From: Hyphomicrobiaceae bacterium
GTDB taxonomy: Bacteria > Pseudomonadota > Alphaproteobacteria > Rhizobiales > Hyphomicrobiaceae
Assembly (NCBI GenBank): GCA_017353825.1
Contig: JAFMSC010000194.1
Coordinates: 1-7,574, forward strand
DNA length: 7,574 bases
Reading direction: 5' to 3'
A program made the translations under genes and the position numbers. Below, in pieces: positions 6,514-7,574 of the stretch. The number at the start of each line of letters is the position of its first letter. The stretch's first letter is position 1. A model generated the notes under the pieces. The model had not been told where the DNA came from. It saw only the letters and a program-made list of their open reading frames with translations, and searched no databases.

Positions 6514-7347
6514 ATGGTTCTTACCCCTCAAGAGATCGAGCGCTACAAGCGGCACCTCGTCTTGCGCGAGGTCGGCGGCCAAGGCCAGCAGAAGCTCAAA
6601 GCCGCCCGCGTGCTGGTGGTTGGCGCCGGTGGGCTCGGCTCCCCGTTGCTGCTGTACCTGGCGGCGGCCGGGGTCGGGACCATCGGCATAATCGACGACG
6701 ACCGCGTGTCGCTCGACAACCTGCAGCGCCAGATCGTGCTCACCACCGCTCAGGTGGACGCGCCCAAGGTGGCGAGCGCCGCCGAGACCATCGCTAGGCT
6801 CAATCCGCACGTTGAGGTCGAGACCTACGAAGAACGCATCGATGCCAGAAATGCTCTCGCGCTCATCGCCCGCTACGATATCGTTGCCGACGGCTCCGAC
6901 AATTTCGCCACGCGCTATCTTGTCAGCGATGCCTGTTATCTGGCGCGGAAGCCCTTGGTGTTCGCGGCAGTCGGCGCTTTCGATGGGTATCTGACCACCC
7001 TAAAGCCCTACGCGAAGGGCCCGGACGGGGAATCCTATCCCACCTATCGCTGCATCTTTCCCGAGCCACCACCAGCTGGCACCGTTGCCAACTGCGCCGA
7101 GGTCGGCGTGCTGGGGGCGGCCGTCGGCGTGATCGGCACGCTGCAGGCCACCGAAGTGCTGAAGGAGATCCTAGGCATCGGCGAAAGCCTTGCCGGACGC
7201 CTAATGCTCTACGACGCGCAGGCCGCCCGCTTCACTGAGATTACGCTCGCGTGGGATCCAACCAATCCCCTGTCCGGCCGTGAGCCCACCATCCGCGATC
7301 TCTCCATCCACGCCGGCGGGTCGGACGGCGCGACGTGCGCGGCCTGA
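6514..7347 (+). CDS. moeB: MoeB/ThiF/HesA-family adenylyltransferase
   Basis: E1-like enzyme that adenylates the C-terminal Gly-Gly of a small sulfur carrier: MoaD in molybdopterin synthesis, or ThiS in thiamine synthesis for the close relative ThiF. It is 277 residues. An N-terminal helix (LTPQEIERYKRHLVLREVGG, 3-22) is typical of MoeB. Nucleotide-binding motifs follow: GAGGLGSP (37-44), the DDDRVSLDNLQRQ stretch with the conserved Arg (61-73), APKV with Lys85, and DGSDNFATRYL (126-136) with Asp129. Cys194 (in NCAEVGVLG) matches the conserved cysteine of the family. The structural zinc cysteines of E. coli MoeB are mostly absent: only Cys180 of the first pair remains (TYRC), and the C-terminal pair is missing. 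There is no rhodanese domain. The start is supported by AAGGGA. No other molybdopterin or thiamine gene is in view, so MoeB is chosen over ThiF mainly from overall resemblance to alphaproteobacterial MoeB. Confidence 0.88.
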   Translation: MVLTPQEIERYKRHLVLREVGGQGQQKLKAARVLVVGAGGLGSPLLLYLAAAGVGTIGIIDDDRVSLDNLQRQIVLTTAQVDAPKVASAAETIARLNPHVEVETYEERIDARNALALIARYDIVADGSDNFATRYLVSDACYLARKPLVFAAVGAFDGYLTTLKPYAKGPDGESYPTYRCIFPEPPPAGTVANCAEVGVLGAAVGVIGTLQATEVLKEILGIGESLAGRLMLYDAQAARFTEITLAWDPTNPLSGREPTIRDLSIHAGGSDGATCAA

Positions 7348-7517
7348 ACGGTGCGCGGCCCCCACTCCCCACGCGCAACGGCGAGGCCCACGACGCCCTC
7401 CAACTTCCTACCCCGCTGCCCGCCAGCCGCCGGGGTCCGTTGGGAGGTGGTCCTCCCCGCAAAATAACCCGAGGGCTTACGGGAACGACCGAATCTGGCG
7501 GCGCACGTGACGCGCCC
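7348..7517. other. Convergent spacer right of the MoeB-like gene
   Basis: A 170-base spacer between the MoeB-like gene and a probable minus-strand gene end. A perfect hairpin GGGAGG-TGGT-CCTCCC lies at 7442-7457, without a T-run on either side. A weaker GGCGC/GCGCC pair lies near 7498-7514. Either could help end convergent transcripts. Confidence 0.35.
7442..7457. terminator. Possible hairpin terminator without T-run
   Basis: A six-bp perfect stem, GGGAGG with CCTCCC, closes a four-base loop (TGGT) in the convergent spacer. The stem is strong, but no T-run follows on either strand, so any terminator role is tentative. Confidence 0.3.
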
Positions 7518-7574
7518 TTAGAACATCGCCGCATGGACGCGGTCGGGCGGGTTGTGGCCGTCAAGAAAGGTCTT
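7518..7574 (-). CDS. Probable C-terminal end of an unidentified gene (partial)
   Basis: On the minus strand the right edge reads KTFLDGHNPPDRVHAAMF followed by a TAA stop (7520-7518). Of the three minus frames, this is the one whose composition looks like real protein. It is only 18 residues long, and I do not recognise the family. The gene would begin off the window and converge on the MoeB-like gene. Confidence 0.4.
   Translation of the reverse strand, partial: KTFLDGHNPPDRVHAAMF

Overview
The window is a GC-rich, tightly packed piece of bacterial chromosome. Codon use, the Zur-type operator and the gene families point to an alphaproteobacterium, probably of the order Hyphomicrobiales; this is inferred, as no rRNA or other taxonomic marker is present. 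I see no tRNA, rRNA, CRISPR array, transposase, integrase or long repeat.

Left part (1-2112, minus strand): a MeaB/ArgK-type GTPase (cobalamin-mutase chaperone), cut by the left edge, lies directly downstream of an unusual 410-residue protein that joins a VOC/glyoxalase-like domain, one membrane helix and a long Ala/Glu/Arg coiled coil. The two are close enough to be co-transcribed. A 319-base divergent spacer (2113-2431) separates them from a plus-strand DMT/EamA 10-helix exporter (2432-3400).

Middle part (3664-5486): this is the most interesting segment. A DUF1007 periplasmic protein (ZevA-like, minus strand) and the zinc-binding protein ZnuA (plus strand) are transcribed away from each other. 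Their 224-base shared control region holds a near-perfect 15-base Zur operator at 4448-4462. This looks like a small zinc-acquisition module: Zur would repress znuA, and perhaps the DUF1007 gene, when zinc is plentiful. The membrane partners normally found nearby (znuB/znuC for ZnuA, a NicO/RcnA-type permease for ZevA) are absent from the window.

Right part (5528-7574): a YggS/PLPBP-family PLP homeostasis protein (minus) converges on znuA, with an 11-bp hairpin spanning the junction. A divergent MoeB/ThiF/HesA-type adenylyltransferase (plus) follows, lacking most of the structural-zinc cysteines of E. coli MoeB. At the right edge is the probable C-terminal tail of another minus-strand gene.

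Most of the window is ordinary housekeeping and transport. The points worth checking are the Zur/ZevA/ZnuA arrangement and the VOC-membrane-coiled-coil fusion. I found nothing that amounts to a wholly new system.
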